A stretch of 64,000 bases of DNA from Liolophura sinensis (taxonomy: Eukaryota > Mollusca > Polyplacophora > Chitonida > Chitonidae), in contig NC_088304.1 in NCBI RefSeq assembly GCF_032854445.1, forward strand, positions 1,736,001-1,800,000, given 5' to 3'. A program made the translations under genes and the position numbers. Every line of letters starts with the position of its first letter. The stretch's first letter is position 1. The notes below the pieces were generated by a model. It ran no database searches. It was not told the origin of the DNA and saw only the letters and a list, made by a program, of their open reading frames with translations. Of this stretch, positions 24,725 through 35,458 are shown one piece after another.

Positions 24725-25468
24725 ATGGCGGACACTAGGATTTACCCAGAAACCCCTGCACCGGAAACGCCGTTACCGGTATTTCCCGATTCTTTGCCGC
24801 CAGGAGAAACAGAAACTCAAAGAGTGGATTCCACTTCAGACGTAAGTGACCATCCTGAATTCAATGTTTCCATCACAAAAACTGCATCGGGCGAATCAAG
24901 CGGAAAGAAAATCTTAGTCAAGGAAAAAAACAAAAAGGTGGACGAGCCAAAGCCGGCTGAAGATCTTAGAAGAGTCGTTCTTAATGTTGGAGGTACAAGG
25001 CACGAGTCTTCCATCATGACGCTGTCCAAATTCCCTCAAACTCGTCTGGGACGCCTGGCAAGTTCGATGCAAACGTCATCCTCCAACGAGATTCAAACTG
25101 ACCCAGCGCAGGACCCAGACTTGCCCGAATTGTTCTTCGACCGAGATCCAGTTCTATTTGGCTTCATCCTGAACTTTTATCGGACAGGTCAGCTTCACGT
25201 TCCTTTGGGCGTCTGTGGGCCTATGTTCAAAACGGAGCTAGACTTCTGGCAGTTGGATGACCGCGAAATTGAGCCCTGTTGCTTTGTAACGTATGTCAGT
25301 TACGAGGAAACCAACGAGGCCCTGGCTCAGTTTGATTACTCTGTGACGGAAACTCAGCAGTATGACCAAGCAGACAGACAGACGCTGGGATCGGACAGCT
25401 GCTGGCAGCGCTTCCGGCCCAAGCTTTGGAAGGGTCTACAAAGTCCGTACACGTCGACGGTCGCGATG
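24725..25468 (+). CDS. KCNC: Voltage-gated K+ channel (Shaw/Kv3-like) A, exon 1: N-terminus and T1
   Basis: Exon of 248 codons from ATG 24725 (cataATGg context) to the donor gcgatg|gtgagt. The frame is also open upstream, but only through non-ATG codons. Residues 1-80 are a Pro/Thr/Lys-rich, low-complexity tail. From residue 81 (RRVVLNVGGTRHESS) comes the T1/BTB tetramerisation domain, with LFFDRDPVLFGFILNFYRTG. It includes the perfect non-Shaker zinc motif H-x5-C-x20-CC (H158, C164, C185, C186), which joins T1 subunits in Kv2-Kv4 channels. The sequence after the zinc site (EPCCFVTYVSYEETNEAL; WQRFRPKLW) follows the Shaw/Kv3 pattern. The exon ends just before S1, phase 0, and joins the exon at 27759. 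The full protein is 558 residues, a plasma-membrane channel subunit expected to form tetramers. Confidence 0.9.
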
Positions 25469-25504
25469 GTGAGTAATGTGCATGCGCCTTTAGCTTAGTC
25501 ACTG

Positions 25505-25590
25505 AGTTCCTCCCACCACAATGCTGACCGCCGTCGTGTAAGTAAAACATACTGCCTAAAGCAGCATGGAAATAAATAAATAAATAAATA
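25505..25590 (+). mobile_element. SINE tail fragment
   Basis: Contains gttcctcccaccacaatgc, tgaccgccgtcgtgtaagt and a final aaataaataaataaat. The fragment lies only about 35 bp after the exon donor. Confidence 0.7.
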
Positions 25591-25753
25591 CATCTAGGCG
25601 TCAAAAGAGACATTCATATACCAGCCATCAACCAAAATGGACGTCACAGGTCAACAATTGTAATTCCCCAAACAACATTTAGCACAAACCACCAAAGAAC
25701 TAAGAAGGTATCTAAAATATGAAATTAAGACGGATTCATACAGAGAGAAACTC

Positions 25754-25820
25754 TGGCCGACGTCGTATAAGTGAAAAATTCTTGAGTACAGCGTAAAACA
25801 CCGATGAAATCAATGAATAC
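25754..25820 (+). mobile_element. SINE tail fragment
   Basis: ggccgacgtcgtataagtg, then cttgagtacagcgtaaaac, then accgatgaaatcaatgaat. Confidence 0.7.
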
Positions 25821-25878
25821 AAAGTGAAGCCGTCAGCAGTTTTCATTGATGTTGGAAAGACGCAAGAAATGTTGAAGG

Positions 25879-25970
25879 CGAACGAATGAAATAAATATCC
25901 AAAAACGTGTACCATGCTAGTTTAAAAGTGACGATAATGAAAATATGTATCTCATTTGCAACTTGCCTTG
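25879..25970 (+). repeat. Dispersed repeat pair member 1
   Basis: About three quarters identical to 32464-32552, sharing cgaatgaaa, accatgctagt, cgataat-aaaatat and tatctca-ttgc blocks. The family is unknown to me. Confidence 0.55.
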
Positions 25971-26129
25971 CTGGAACAAATACATGTCCTGATAAGATGT
26001 ATGTTTTAGAGAGGGACTTCTTTAAATACTCAGTAAAGCTATGGGTTCACGGTATACTGAACGATTCTGTAAAACTGTGGACCACACAGTACTGTGCGAA
26101 TGTCACACAGTAGCTAAACTTACACTTAC

Positions 26130-26706
26130 CCGCGCAGTATTCCTCAGTATCGTCCAGTATGGCTCAGTATTGTCCAGTATGGCTCAGTATGGTTTAGTAT
26201 GGCTCAGTATCGTTAAGTTTGGCTCAGTATAGTTCAGGTCTCAGTATCGCTCAGTATCGTACGAAAGTCATACAGTGACTTACCTGCGCAGTATTGATCA
26301 GTATCGTCCAGTATGGCTCAGTTGTTCAGTGTGGCTCAGTATTGTTCAGTATGGCTCGGTATCGTCCAGTATGGTTCAGTATCGTCCATTATGGCTCAGT
26401 ATCGTTCAGTATGGCTCAGTATCGACCAGTGTGGCTCAGCATCGACCGGTATGGCTCAGTATCGTAAAGTATCGTCAAGTATGGCCCAGTATCGTTCAGT
26501 ATGGCTCAGCATCGTCCGGTATGGCCCAGTATTGTCCAGTATGGCCCAGTATCGTTCAGTATGGCTCAGTATCGTCCTGTATGGCTCAGTATCGTCCAGT
26601 ATGGCTCAGTATCGTCCAGCATGGCTCAGTATCGTCCAGTATGGCTCAATAGCGTCCCGTAGGGTTCAGTATCGCCCAGTATCGTTCAGTATTTTCCAGT
26701 AACCGC
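26130..26706 (+). repeat. Minisatellite, 20-bp unit (cagtatcgtccagtatggct)
   Basis: About 28 units, each two related 10-mers. A longer-range duplication is visible: the cgcgcagtatt lead-in with its preceding cgaatgtcacacagta recurs near 26263-26295. Two frames are open over 125-129 codons (SIVQYGSVSSSMAQYRPVWL), a consequence of the repeat. Confidence 0.9.
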
Positions 26707-27018
26707 ACAGTTTGCAGTGAAAGTTTTGCTATGTAAATATCTGTAACCAACGTTCACCAGTAAACGCTGCAATGTCTCCTTTCAATGTTGCGCATACAAC
26801 AGATCAGACACGCGTACCACATAACAGCAGAAAGAATGGTTAACAAAGTGCTTTTATCTTTGATAACATTTCCTTCCTCATGACATGCATTAACGTTGCT
26901 AAGTTGCTAATCAACGTTAACCAGTACAATACTGTGACCGCACTTTTCAATGCGGTACATACCTAGACTTTCGGACAAGTATAAGTATTAGCTAATAACA
27001 GAAACAATTGCTGTTGAT

Positions 27019-27594
27019 ACAGATTCAGGCCAAAAGGTTGATACGGGTTCAGGCCAGAAGGTTGATACTTGTTCAGGCCAGAAGGTTTATACAAGTTTAG
27101 GCCAGAGGTTTGATACGGATTCAGGCCAGAAGGTTGATACGGGTTCAGGCCAGAAGGTTGATACGGGTTCAGGTCAGAATGTTAATACAGGTTCAGGTCA
27201 GAGGGTTAATACAGGTTCAGGTCAGAAGGTTAATACAAGTTTAGGTCACAAGGTTAATACAAGTTTAGGTCACAAGGTTGTCATGCCCGAAGGTCGGTAC
27301 GGTTCAGGCTAGAATGTTCATATGGCTTCAGGAGAAAATATTCATATGGTTGAGGCCGGAAGGTGATATGGGTTCAGGACAGAAAGTTAATACATTCAGT
27401 TCAAAAAGTTGACATGCGTTCAGACTGTAAGTTGACATGGGTTCAGACCAGAAGATTGATACATGTTCAGGTCTGAAGACTGATATGTGTTCAAGCCAGA
27501 AGATTGATACGGGTTCAAGCCAGAAGATTGACACGTGTTCAGGCCAGAAGATTGATACGGGTGAAGGCCAAACGAATAATACGGGTGAAGGCCA
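27019..27594 (+). repeat. Minisatellite, 24-bp unit (gatacgggttcaggccagaa + ggtt)
   Basis: About 24 units, decayed in the middle (27280-27420) and again regular at 27460-27590. The unit is a multiple of three, so short open frames occur on both strands. They are not taken as genes. Confidence 0.88.
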
Positions 27595-27758
27595 GATACG
27601 GATAAATCTAAACCCATAAACCTAAACTCATAAACCTCAACACAGAATACCAGCCGTATCCATATGTAGGTAAAATATTACAGACTACTATGCATAGCTG
27701 CAATCATGGTGTAAAGATAATACGAACAATATAAATCTCTCCTCTCCTTTGGTTCCAG

Positions 27759-28691
27759 GTGTACGCCATCATCTCGGTGCTGCTGGTGTTGGTGTCCATA
27801 GCCGTGTTCGTCGTGGAGACGTTGCCATACTTCGGCCAGCACACTCTGCACTCACGGAAAGAGGCCGGCACCGAATGGACCAGCGCTGACTTGAGGCATG
27901 ATCTTGACATCTTCTCCGACATTTCCAATTATGATATCCTCATCATCATCGACAACGGCTGTAACGCGTTCTTCTTCGTGGAGTACATGGTGAAACTTTT
28001 AGCGGCTCCATCGAAGAAGAGCTATATAGGTTCTCCGATTTCAGTGATAGAACTGCTGTGCATTATACCCTACTACATGGCCATGGCGATTGTCTTCTGG
28101 CATCACAATCCCATCGAGCTCTTCGACTTACTCCGGGTGCTGTACGCCACTCGGGTCCTGCGAATCTTCCGAATTTTCGTTCTCATGAAGCATTTCATGG
28201 CGCTGAAGATTTTGGTCTACACCATCAAAGCCAGTACCAAGGAACTACTCTTGCTAGTGCTCATTCTGCTCATCGGTGTCATAATATTTGCCTGCATGGA
28301 GTACTACGCCGAACTACTTACAGAGAGTGAAGGGAATGCGTCTGACTTTCCTAACATCCCCATCGCGTTCTGGTGGGCCCTGGTTACCATGACGACAGTT
28401 GGTTACGGCGACGTGTACCCTAGGACCTGGTTTGGTTACATCGTCGGCGCTGGTTGCGCCATCAGCGGTGTGCTGGTCGTGGCTCTCACGGTGCCTATCA
28501 TCGTCAACAACTTCTCCGTGTACTACACTCACGCCCAATCTCGCGAGAAACTCAAACTGCGGAAGAAGCAGTTGGAAGACAGTACAAAGGCGAAAAAATC
28601 TGTGGAAGAAGCCGCTGGGGTTAGGCTGGTCGTTCGGTGTCTTCTCGGCATCGCTCCCGTACTGGATCGGCCGACGACCCATGCAAGGTAA
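27759..28691 (+). CDS. KCNC: Voltage-gated K+ channel (Shaw/Kv3-like) A, exon 2: S1-S6 and C-terminus
   Basis: Acceptor ttggttccag at 27757-27758; the exon starts in phase 0 and ends TAA at 28689-28691, 310 residues (249-558). S1 is VYAIISVLLVLVSIAVFVVE and S2 lies around 307-328. S4 carries R374, Y377, R380, R383, R386 and K392 at three-residue spacing, so the second charge position is Tyr and one later position is Val. The pore has FWWALVTMTTVGYGDVYP with the intact K+ filter TVGYGD (461-466). S6 reads ALTVPIIVNNFSVYY: the usual Pro-Val-Pro gate hinge is Thr-Val-Pro (T492). The C-terminal tail is short (about 50 residues) and basic. A possible donor-like caag|gtaaag overlaps the stop, so a longer spliced form is conceivable. 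Confidence 0.9.
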   Translation: MYAIISVLLVLVSIAVFVVETLPYFGQHTLHSRKEAGTEWTSADLRHDLDIFSDISNYDILIIIDNGCNAFFFVEYMVKLLAAPSKKSYIGSPISVIELLCIIPYYMAMAIVFWHHNPIELFDLLRVLYATRVLRIFRIFVLMKHFMALKILVYTIKASTKELLLLVLILLIGVIIFACMEYYAELLTESEGNASDFPNIPIAFWWALVTMTTVGYGDVYPRTWFGYIVGAGCAISGVLVVALTVPIIVNNFSVYYTHAQSREKLKLRKKQLEDSTKAKKSVEEAAGVRLVVRCLLGIAPVLDRPTTHAR

Positions 28692-28758
28692 AGAATTCTG
28701 AGGGACAACCAAGAAGATGCCAAACAAATTCATGAAGTGGTTGAGGTCAAAGAATCCT

Positions 28759-28764
28759 AATAAA
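28759..28764 (+). promoter_or_regulatory. PolyA signal candidate of K+ channel A
   Basis: AATAAA (cctaataaagtg) 68 bp after the stop codon; this would give a very short 3' UTR. A second AATAAA occurs near 29180. Confidence 0.45.
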
Positions 28765-30023
28765 GTGTCTGGTAACTGATTCCTTGGGGGTAGGGATGGA
28801 CTTAGGGGGTGATATAGAACTGTCTTACTTACTGAAACGTTTCCCTGGAATCACTCGGCTATCCAATCATTCATGGGAGTGGAGTTTTTTTTCTGACGAA
28901 TGTTTTTATTGCTTGTAAAACTATTTCTCGACAAGAATGAAAACGTCATTTATTTGTATATTGCCATCAGTGACAAGCCTCAATCGTGGAAACATTGCCA
29001 AGAATGATGTCCTTGTTCTCGGTTTAATTGAGAAAAAAGTTATAATTGGTGTGAAGCTTTAAAATTGTACTGTAGTGTGAATCCGTTGCAGAAAAGAGGT
29101 ACATTCTCTGTAAAGCCAAAAATATGCGCATGTTAATTTAAGGACTGTTTTTTTTGTTTTCAAACCCTATTCCAAAATTAAATAAACGCATCAACAAATA
29201 GGTATTTTTTTCCAAAACTGGTTAAGCATATTTGGTTATATATTTTTGGAGTCGGATTTGAGTCGCTCTAGTAGCTTTATTCTCCAAATACGATTCCACA
29301 CATCCCAGTGGCCACACGGTTGTGTGTGTAGCAGAAGGTGAGGATATCTTCTTGAATGTTGTGATATATTGGTATGTGGAAAGTAGCCTTAGTGTTGTTG
29401 CCCATAACCCTGCGCTGGTAGGTTATCATACTCCACTTTATTCCATGGATGCTAAGCTTCTCGAAATTCACTGTGTTTTGAATTTTGCAGATGTTATCTT
29501 CAGATGCGGGATTTAGTTGGTTAATAATTTTCCTGAATAGTGTTATCGCTAAATAATATTAAAAAGGATGTAAAACTAAAACATACTAATACACTTGTCC
29601 GATTGTAGTCCGGGTGTATGCCATTCATTTTAGGTTATTACTTAGCTTAGTTCTCTTGTAAAGAACTTCTCGTCGTGATATCAAAGAACAGACGGCATAA
29701 ATATGTTAAAGAAGGAGGGGAATACATAGTGATATTACATGGTAATGTTGATGGGAATTCACTCGTTTTCTTGAAAGTAGAAAAGCTATTACTGTTGGCA
29801 GTGCAATGACCATAGCATTTTCTCTATCAGCTGTTGAAGTTTTTTGGATGATAAATGTTGAGATAAATATTCAGAAGTAAAAAGGAGATGGCCAGGCAAG
29901 TTGAATCCTAAATACTTTCGATTAATTATTACACTGAGGTTATCTTATAAACTGTATTTTATAGGTAAAATAAAGTGACACGCATTGTTGGTGTCCGTAT
30001 GACAGCCACGCATAAGCTGTAAT

Positions 30024-30129
30024 ATATTTATTTATTTATTTATCTGATTGGTGTTTTACGCAGTAGGGCCTACTCAAGAATATTTCACTTATACGACGGG
30101 CGGCCATCATTATGGTGAAGGAAGCCAGC
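30024..30129 (-). mobile_element. SINE tail fragment, reverse
   Basis: Reads atttatttatttatctgatt, gtgttttacgcag, ctcaagaatatttcactta and gacgggcggccatcatta, then stops at gaaggaagccagc. Confidence 0.75.
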
Positions 30130-30429
30130 TGTAGTATAGTTACCTATAAACCAACAAAGTAACTTGCCTGAACCTGTTACATAGAACTAGGATATTCACT
30201 TGTCTGACCTTCCCAAAAACAAAAAACCACGATGTTTCTAGAATTAGTTTTTTGTTCATTGGCAATGCCTAGTAAACAACTGAAAGGTTATTTAAGCCGA
30301 CACCATTATGTTTTTGACTTCTAATTAGAATAAATGTTTAAAATGAAATGATATTTGAAATAGGTTTGCCTTTTTGTCTGGAAAGCCTTGGATAGCGGTG
30401 TTTTGCATTATATGGTTGATGAATTTATT

Positions 30430-30945
30430 GGAACGTGTCGGAAATAGCCTGTGATGTATGGACTAGGGATCTTACACGTGTCGGAAACAGCGTGCGATGT
30501 ATGAACTAGGATTCTACACGTGTCGGAAATAGCATGTGATGTATAGACTAGGATTCAATCACGTGTCGGAAACAGCGTGTGATGTATGAACTAGAATTCT
30601 ACACGTGTCGGAAATAGCATGTGATGTATGGACTAGGATTCTACACGTGTCGGGAATAGCATGTGATGTATAGACTAGGATTCTACACGTGTCGGAACCA
30701 CGTGTGATGTATGGACTAGGACTCTACACGTGTCGGAAATAGCATGTGATGTGTAGACTAGGATTCTACAAGTGTCGGAACCACGTGGGATGTATGGACT
30801 AGGATCCTACACGTGTCGGAAACAGCGTGTGATGTAGGCCCTATGAACTAGGATTCTACACTTGTCGAAATAGCATGTGATGTATGCACTAGGATTCTAC
30901 ACGTGTCGGAAATACATGTGATGTATAGACTAGGATTCTACTCTC
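30430..30945 (+). repeat. Minisatellite, 42-bp unit (about 12 copies), each with CACGTG
   Basis: The unit is acacgtgtcggaaatagcat followed by gtgatgtatggactaggatt and ct. Nearly every unit has a palindromic CACGTG; the variants with ccacgtgtgatg contain a second one. The array starts 1.7 kb after the stop of channel A and about 2.9 kb before channel B. Confidence 0.92.
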
Positions 30946-31359
30946 TCATCCAGACTACAAACCAGCATTTGTCGTCCTGAAATTATGTGAGCCTGCCGAG
31001 AATGGGAGCAGAAACATTCACCAACTAAAATTATTCAATAATACAAAATTCAGAGTTTAATGATTATGAAATTAGATAAGACACAACAGTCAGGCCACCT
31101 GTAATTCACGGATTTATATACGAAATAGGTTGGCCAACAAGCAAGCTGATAAAATTAATGTCAGCTAAGAAGTGATTGGATACATATGTGTTTTCATCCA
31201 GGTCCGCGCTAGAGATAGGAAACACCTATCTATGTCAGCAGTGGCCAGCAGCATAACTTAACAATTGGCTAACATTTTAACATAAACCAACGAAGACAGG
31301 TAATAAGTCTAACGTCAAACAAATACTAAACAATATTGATAATATTATAATATGAATGA

Positions 31360-31575
31360 TTATAACCTGTACATGCACAAAAGTGTAAACAGAAACTTAG
31401 AAAAATATTTATTTTGAAAATAATTATTACAAACTTTCCGTAATTTTTGTTCAGCACAAATAGGCTCTCTGAAGGACGTCTTCATTTTATGCAATTGCCT
31501 GTTAACCTTCCCCAACAACTCCCCGAAATCATCTTTCGACATCCTGAAATACGTGAAAAATCTACCCTTGTCCAA
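31360..31575 (-). pseudogene. PIF/Harbinger transposase fragment (HARBI1-like N-terminal region)
   Basis: The minus strand reads DKGRFFTYFRMSKDDFGELL, then KVNRQLHKMKTSFREPICAE. This matches the N-terminal region typical of Harbinger transposases and HARBI1 nuclease (RFF-YFRMS-DDFDELL, then TxFREPI-PE). The frame then passes into unrelated residues and stops. The DDE nuclease domain that should follow was not found, so this is a short relic. Confidence 0.65.
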
Positions 31576-32463
31576 TTTTAATTTTAAATGTCACACACAG
31601 GTTTTAAATCATGTACCTTCTCCACACGCGGATAACTATTTTATCCCTAAAATATTTATCAAACAGAAAGTCAGTGTCGCGTGTAAAGCTGAGCTAAGAA
31701 AATATCATGCTAGTTATGTTGACTGCAAACAGCGCTAGGATTGAGTGACGTTACAATGACGCCCATGGAATGCAGCGCGGCAAAGAAAAATGACATCAGT
31801 CTACGCCCTAATTTAGCTGCACAGGGTATAATCGCAGAGAAAAATGACGTCAGCCGTGCGCAGTAGTTCAGTAGGTGCAGTATTTTAATTTACCCGGTGC
31901 AGGAGAGAATTATGGGCACTGAGGTCAGTGTTAGACTGGAGTGTCTGAATGGTCAGAAAGGAAAGTAAGAACAGAACTGGAACTTCATAGAACTACGTAC
32001 TATGTCATCAGGTAATAGATTACTCCTGGACGTGTATAGTAATTAACTAAAGTACGAAATGTAAAAGGAAAGAACAAAGGAGAACTTTACTTAGGAATTA
32101 ACAAGGACAATGAACTCAGCAGCTCTCGCCATATTCTTTGAAGGTGACCTCCAGCACAACCAACACTAAACTTTAAACGGAAACTGGAATACTCTTTGCT
32201 TTCAGTTTATATTAAATTATCTTACGCACATTTATGTTCAAGATTAATGTGGCCTGCATTCGCTGCAGCATGTGTATGTCAACATTTTAACCCGCCTGAT
32301 CAGCCAATGGCAATCGCGAATCACGGATGATGTAGGGACAACATATTTTTTTTATGTTTTGCTGGCTCAAGTCTCAAAAACGTAACAAGGTGATATATAA
32401 GTGATATCTTCCTCCGGGCTGGAGTAAATTTCCCTTTAGTCTAATGATATAAGCCTCTCTAAG

Positions 32464-32552
32464 CGAGCGAATGAAAGTAGTATCGATGTGTCGTGCACCA
32501 TGCTAGTATATAAGTTGTCGATAATCAAAATATATATCTCAGTTGCGCTTTG
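32464..32552 (+). repeat. Dispersed repeat pair member 2
   Basis: Related to 25879-25970 inside the intron of channel A (same orientation, about 25% diverged). Confidence 0.55.
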
Positions 32553-33808
32553 ATTGCAACTGTTCACATATCCAACGCGACGATCTAATTCAACCCCATG
32601 AATATAAAGCCCATAGCCCTGGGTTAATAGGAATTATAGACACAATCATGAAGCAGAATGCCAAAGATTTTGGACGCACTGTCCATATTTACTTACAAGA
32701 CAATTATAGTCATTGTAAAACTTTTTAAAAAGTTAGTGTTATGGTTTTTCATGGAATAACCTTTCCACACGTTTTTGCAGTATAATAATTTATGACGTTG
32801 ACTGAAATCGTCAAACAACACACATGATCTAACCACAGGCCCTGGTATCGATCCTTCATGTTGTGGAATAGAGTAGACCGAAAATAATTACGCCGAGTCC
32901 AGATAAATCCCCAATGTATTTGCTCACCTCTGGATGGTTTATGTCCCCATTGTGGATAAATTTGAGAGAATCTTTGTGCATATTTTCGACAAACTACTAG
33001 TTGCGTGACACCCGCAAAGTAGAGATGAGTGTAAAACCAGCCGAGAAATGATTTGTTCCCGACCTTGTCCCTATTTATATTTACAGCAAAATATACAGTA
33101 GTGTGACTAGAGTCCGATTGCACTACTCCATTTTTGGCTAAAGTCAAAGGTTAACATCTTGTCACAGCATTTAGTTGATCATGGAAATGATCATTTCGGC
33201 TCATTTGCCTTAAGGTTACAATGATTTTAATTTCTACACCCGAAAGACAAGTTCTAAAATCGTTTTTCAAATTTTGATACAAGGGTGATCTAAACGCTAC
33301 AAAACGAGATATGTACTCGTCATATGCAGGACCCTTACGTAAGGATAATTCATTGTGTCAGAATTGAAACTATCTCTTGTAGGCAGGAAACCTTGATGGT
33401 CTACAAATACAGGTCCACGATAGGACGTATCATCTGTAGGTTCCCTTAAATCCAGCGAAGGTGGGTATGTATATATTTCAATGCTTTTGCCATATGAGGC
33501 AGAAGTACGCTTATCATGAGTACGCCGTGCTTGATCGGTAGATGGCGCTGTATACATGAGGTCAGCCGTGTTTATTCTGTCCAGGCTGTGCCATTGACAA
33601 GCCAGGCAACAGTTCTCAGGTCAACACCCTACACCTGTTGTGACCCAAATTCTTAACAAAACAAACTAGTATTCCGGTAATATATATGTTTCACGTGATT
33701 CAATGTAACAATTTACCTCGACTGAGATATGCTCGAAATTGCCTGAAGTAAAAATTAACCGCCCAGTTTTAAATAACCGACGTAACATTTATAAATCTCA
33801 ACAGCAAA

Positions 33809-34282
33809 ATGGAAAAAGCATACTACAGACCGGAGCAGTCGAAAGTCACCATTGACATAGGGGGAAAAAGGTTTGTGACAAAAAGATCCACCTTACTGAC
33901 TGTCCCCAACACTCGGTTATCGGACATGCTTTTAGTGAAAAACAGTAATAACGATTCTGCCGAGTTTTTCTTCGACAGGAATCCTTTTCTATTCGAATAC
34001 ATCTTGGATTACTATCGTTCGGGCACTCTGCATCTCCCCCATAACCGATGTGGTATGGCCATTAAGGCGGAGCTGGAGTTCTGGGGCCTGCATGAAGCGC
34101 ACGTTTCTAGTTGTTGTTGGCATACGTTCATCCAGTCCACAAATGCTGTAGCGACCCAACTGCGCATTGCCAAAGAGTTCTCTGTGCTTTCCCAAAGGCA
34201 TGACGCTGGTCTCAGGGCACAAACGCCCAAGGAAAAGGTGTGGGCTTTTCTCGCCTATCCGGAATGGTCGCCCATGGCGAAG
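33809..34282 (+). CDS. Voltage-gated K+ channel (Shaw/Kv3-like) B, exon 1: T1
   Basis: Starts at ATG 33809 (caaaATGg) and ends at donor gcgaag|gtaaga, 158 codons, phase 0. The N-terminal tail is only about 12 residues. The T1 domain begins VTIDIGGKRFVTKRSTLL and has FFFDRNPFLFEYILDYYRSG. It keeps the zinc motif H-x5-C-x20-CC exactly (H75, C81, C102, C103), placing it with the Kv2-Kv4 classes. The linker KEKVWAFLAYPEWSPMAK resembles the Shaw linker that precedes S1. The exon boundary is equivalent to that of channel A, so the genes are probably old tandem paralogues. A TATA-like tttataaat at about 33788 is too close to the ATG to be a convincing promoter. Confidence 0.88.
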
Positions 34283-35458
34283 GTAAGACATTGAAGAACT
34301 CTAGTGGCGCCCGTTTTACATAGTTGTCCCGACGCTACGTCAAGCGCTGTTAATATGGTAACGTATCATTTAAATATTGGTTGCCATTGAAGTTACTCCA
34401 GGCGACAACTGCGACTGCTTCGTAAAACACTGGGTCACTTCTTTGTATGTAATGCTATGTTCAGGTAAAATCTACCACTGTGCATGTCTGGTGCTATCGA
34501 CACACACATGTGATGTGTTCGTCTTGGCGTCAAAACCTTTGTTTATTAGGGGTGGGTTGATTTAAATAGTCATAATTGTTGTTGATCAAACCATCCAGGA
34601 CAATCAGCTGAATAGACACTGAAAACATAATCCGTTAGTTTTTATAGAAAGTCTTTGTCTGAATGAAGCTGGAATGTATTCTGTTATTGTAACATAGCAA
34701 TGCGTCATTTTCAACATAATATTATGTTAGTCTAGTACAATCATATACTGAATTAATAAAATATGTGCCGTACATTTAGGAGAATAATGTGTTTGTTTGG
34801 AAAACCGAACAAAGTGGTCTTTATCCTCAACGCCGCCGAAATAAACACTGTAAGACGTCACACTATGTATGGGCTGAAGTGTCAGGAAAAGCTTGTGGAC
34901 ACTTCAACTATTTCATCTGTTCATTTTGTTTGTTTGTTTGTTTGTTTTTTATCCCAGTTTCGATCTACAGCCCAATATAAATCACTTTGATTTTGCCACT
35001 TAACATTACATTTCATTTCATATTTTTATACATATAAGACATGTGCTTAAAGACACGCGAGGGGTTTTGGCAGTCAGCCCAAAATATTTTGCTCTTTGTC
35101 TGAAATTAATCAGTCTCACATTTTCCAATTATTGTACGATCCGATTATGTTATAAACTTACCTACATATTTCATTTCAACTTATTATTTTATTCTCTTAC
35201 TCCATGTTTTTCACATACTCCACAATTTTTAATGAAAATGTAAATAATAAATCGTTAATTTTCGTATAGGTGGTGAATCATAAAAAAGTGCGACGTGGAT
35301 TGTTTTCTTACATGGCGTAAATGAACTTTATTTGATTGGTGTTTTACGCCATCCTGATGAATATTTCATTTATACGATGGCGACCAGCATTATGATCGGA
35401 AGAAACCTTGCAGAACCATTCCATCGCATGTAAAATTGTCTGTTTTGTATTTGTGCAG
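34283..35458 (+). other. Intron of K+ channel B
   Basis: GT-AG intron of 1176 bp, phase 0. Apart from a SINE tail near its 3' end (35328-35418) and a tttg repeat near 34930, nothing is recognised. Confidence 0.85.
35328..35418 (-). mobile_element. SINE tail fragment adjacent to a splice acceptor
   Basis: Reads ttatttgattggtgtttta, cgccatcctgatgaatat, gatggcgaccagcattatg and agaaaccttgcagaac. Its end lies about 40 bp upstream of the acceptor of exon 2, so it may lie over the branch-point region. Confidence 0.75.

Larger units (their letters stand above)
25469..27758 (+). other. Intron of K+ channel A
   Basis: GT-AG intron of 2290 bp, phase 0. It holds two SINE tail pieces, a diverged dispersed repeat (25879-25970) and two minisatellites (20-bp and 24-bp units). 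The remainder (26710-27015) is unremarkable. Confidence 0.85.
28765..33808. other. Intergenic region between the two K+ channel genes
   Basis: It contains a SINE tail, the 42-bp E-box-bearing array, a Harbinger relic and a diverged repeat, each listed. The rest, including 28770-30020, 31740-32460 and 32560-33790, is AT-rich with no supported gene. A 132-codon minus-strand frame at 32749-33147 has no motif I know. Confidence 0.6.

Noticed and set aside
28686-28700. Splice donor overlapping the channel A stop codon (caag|gtaaag)
   Set aside because: The motif is good, but I found no convincing downstream exon and a polyA signal follows at 28759; kept only as a note on the exon.
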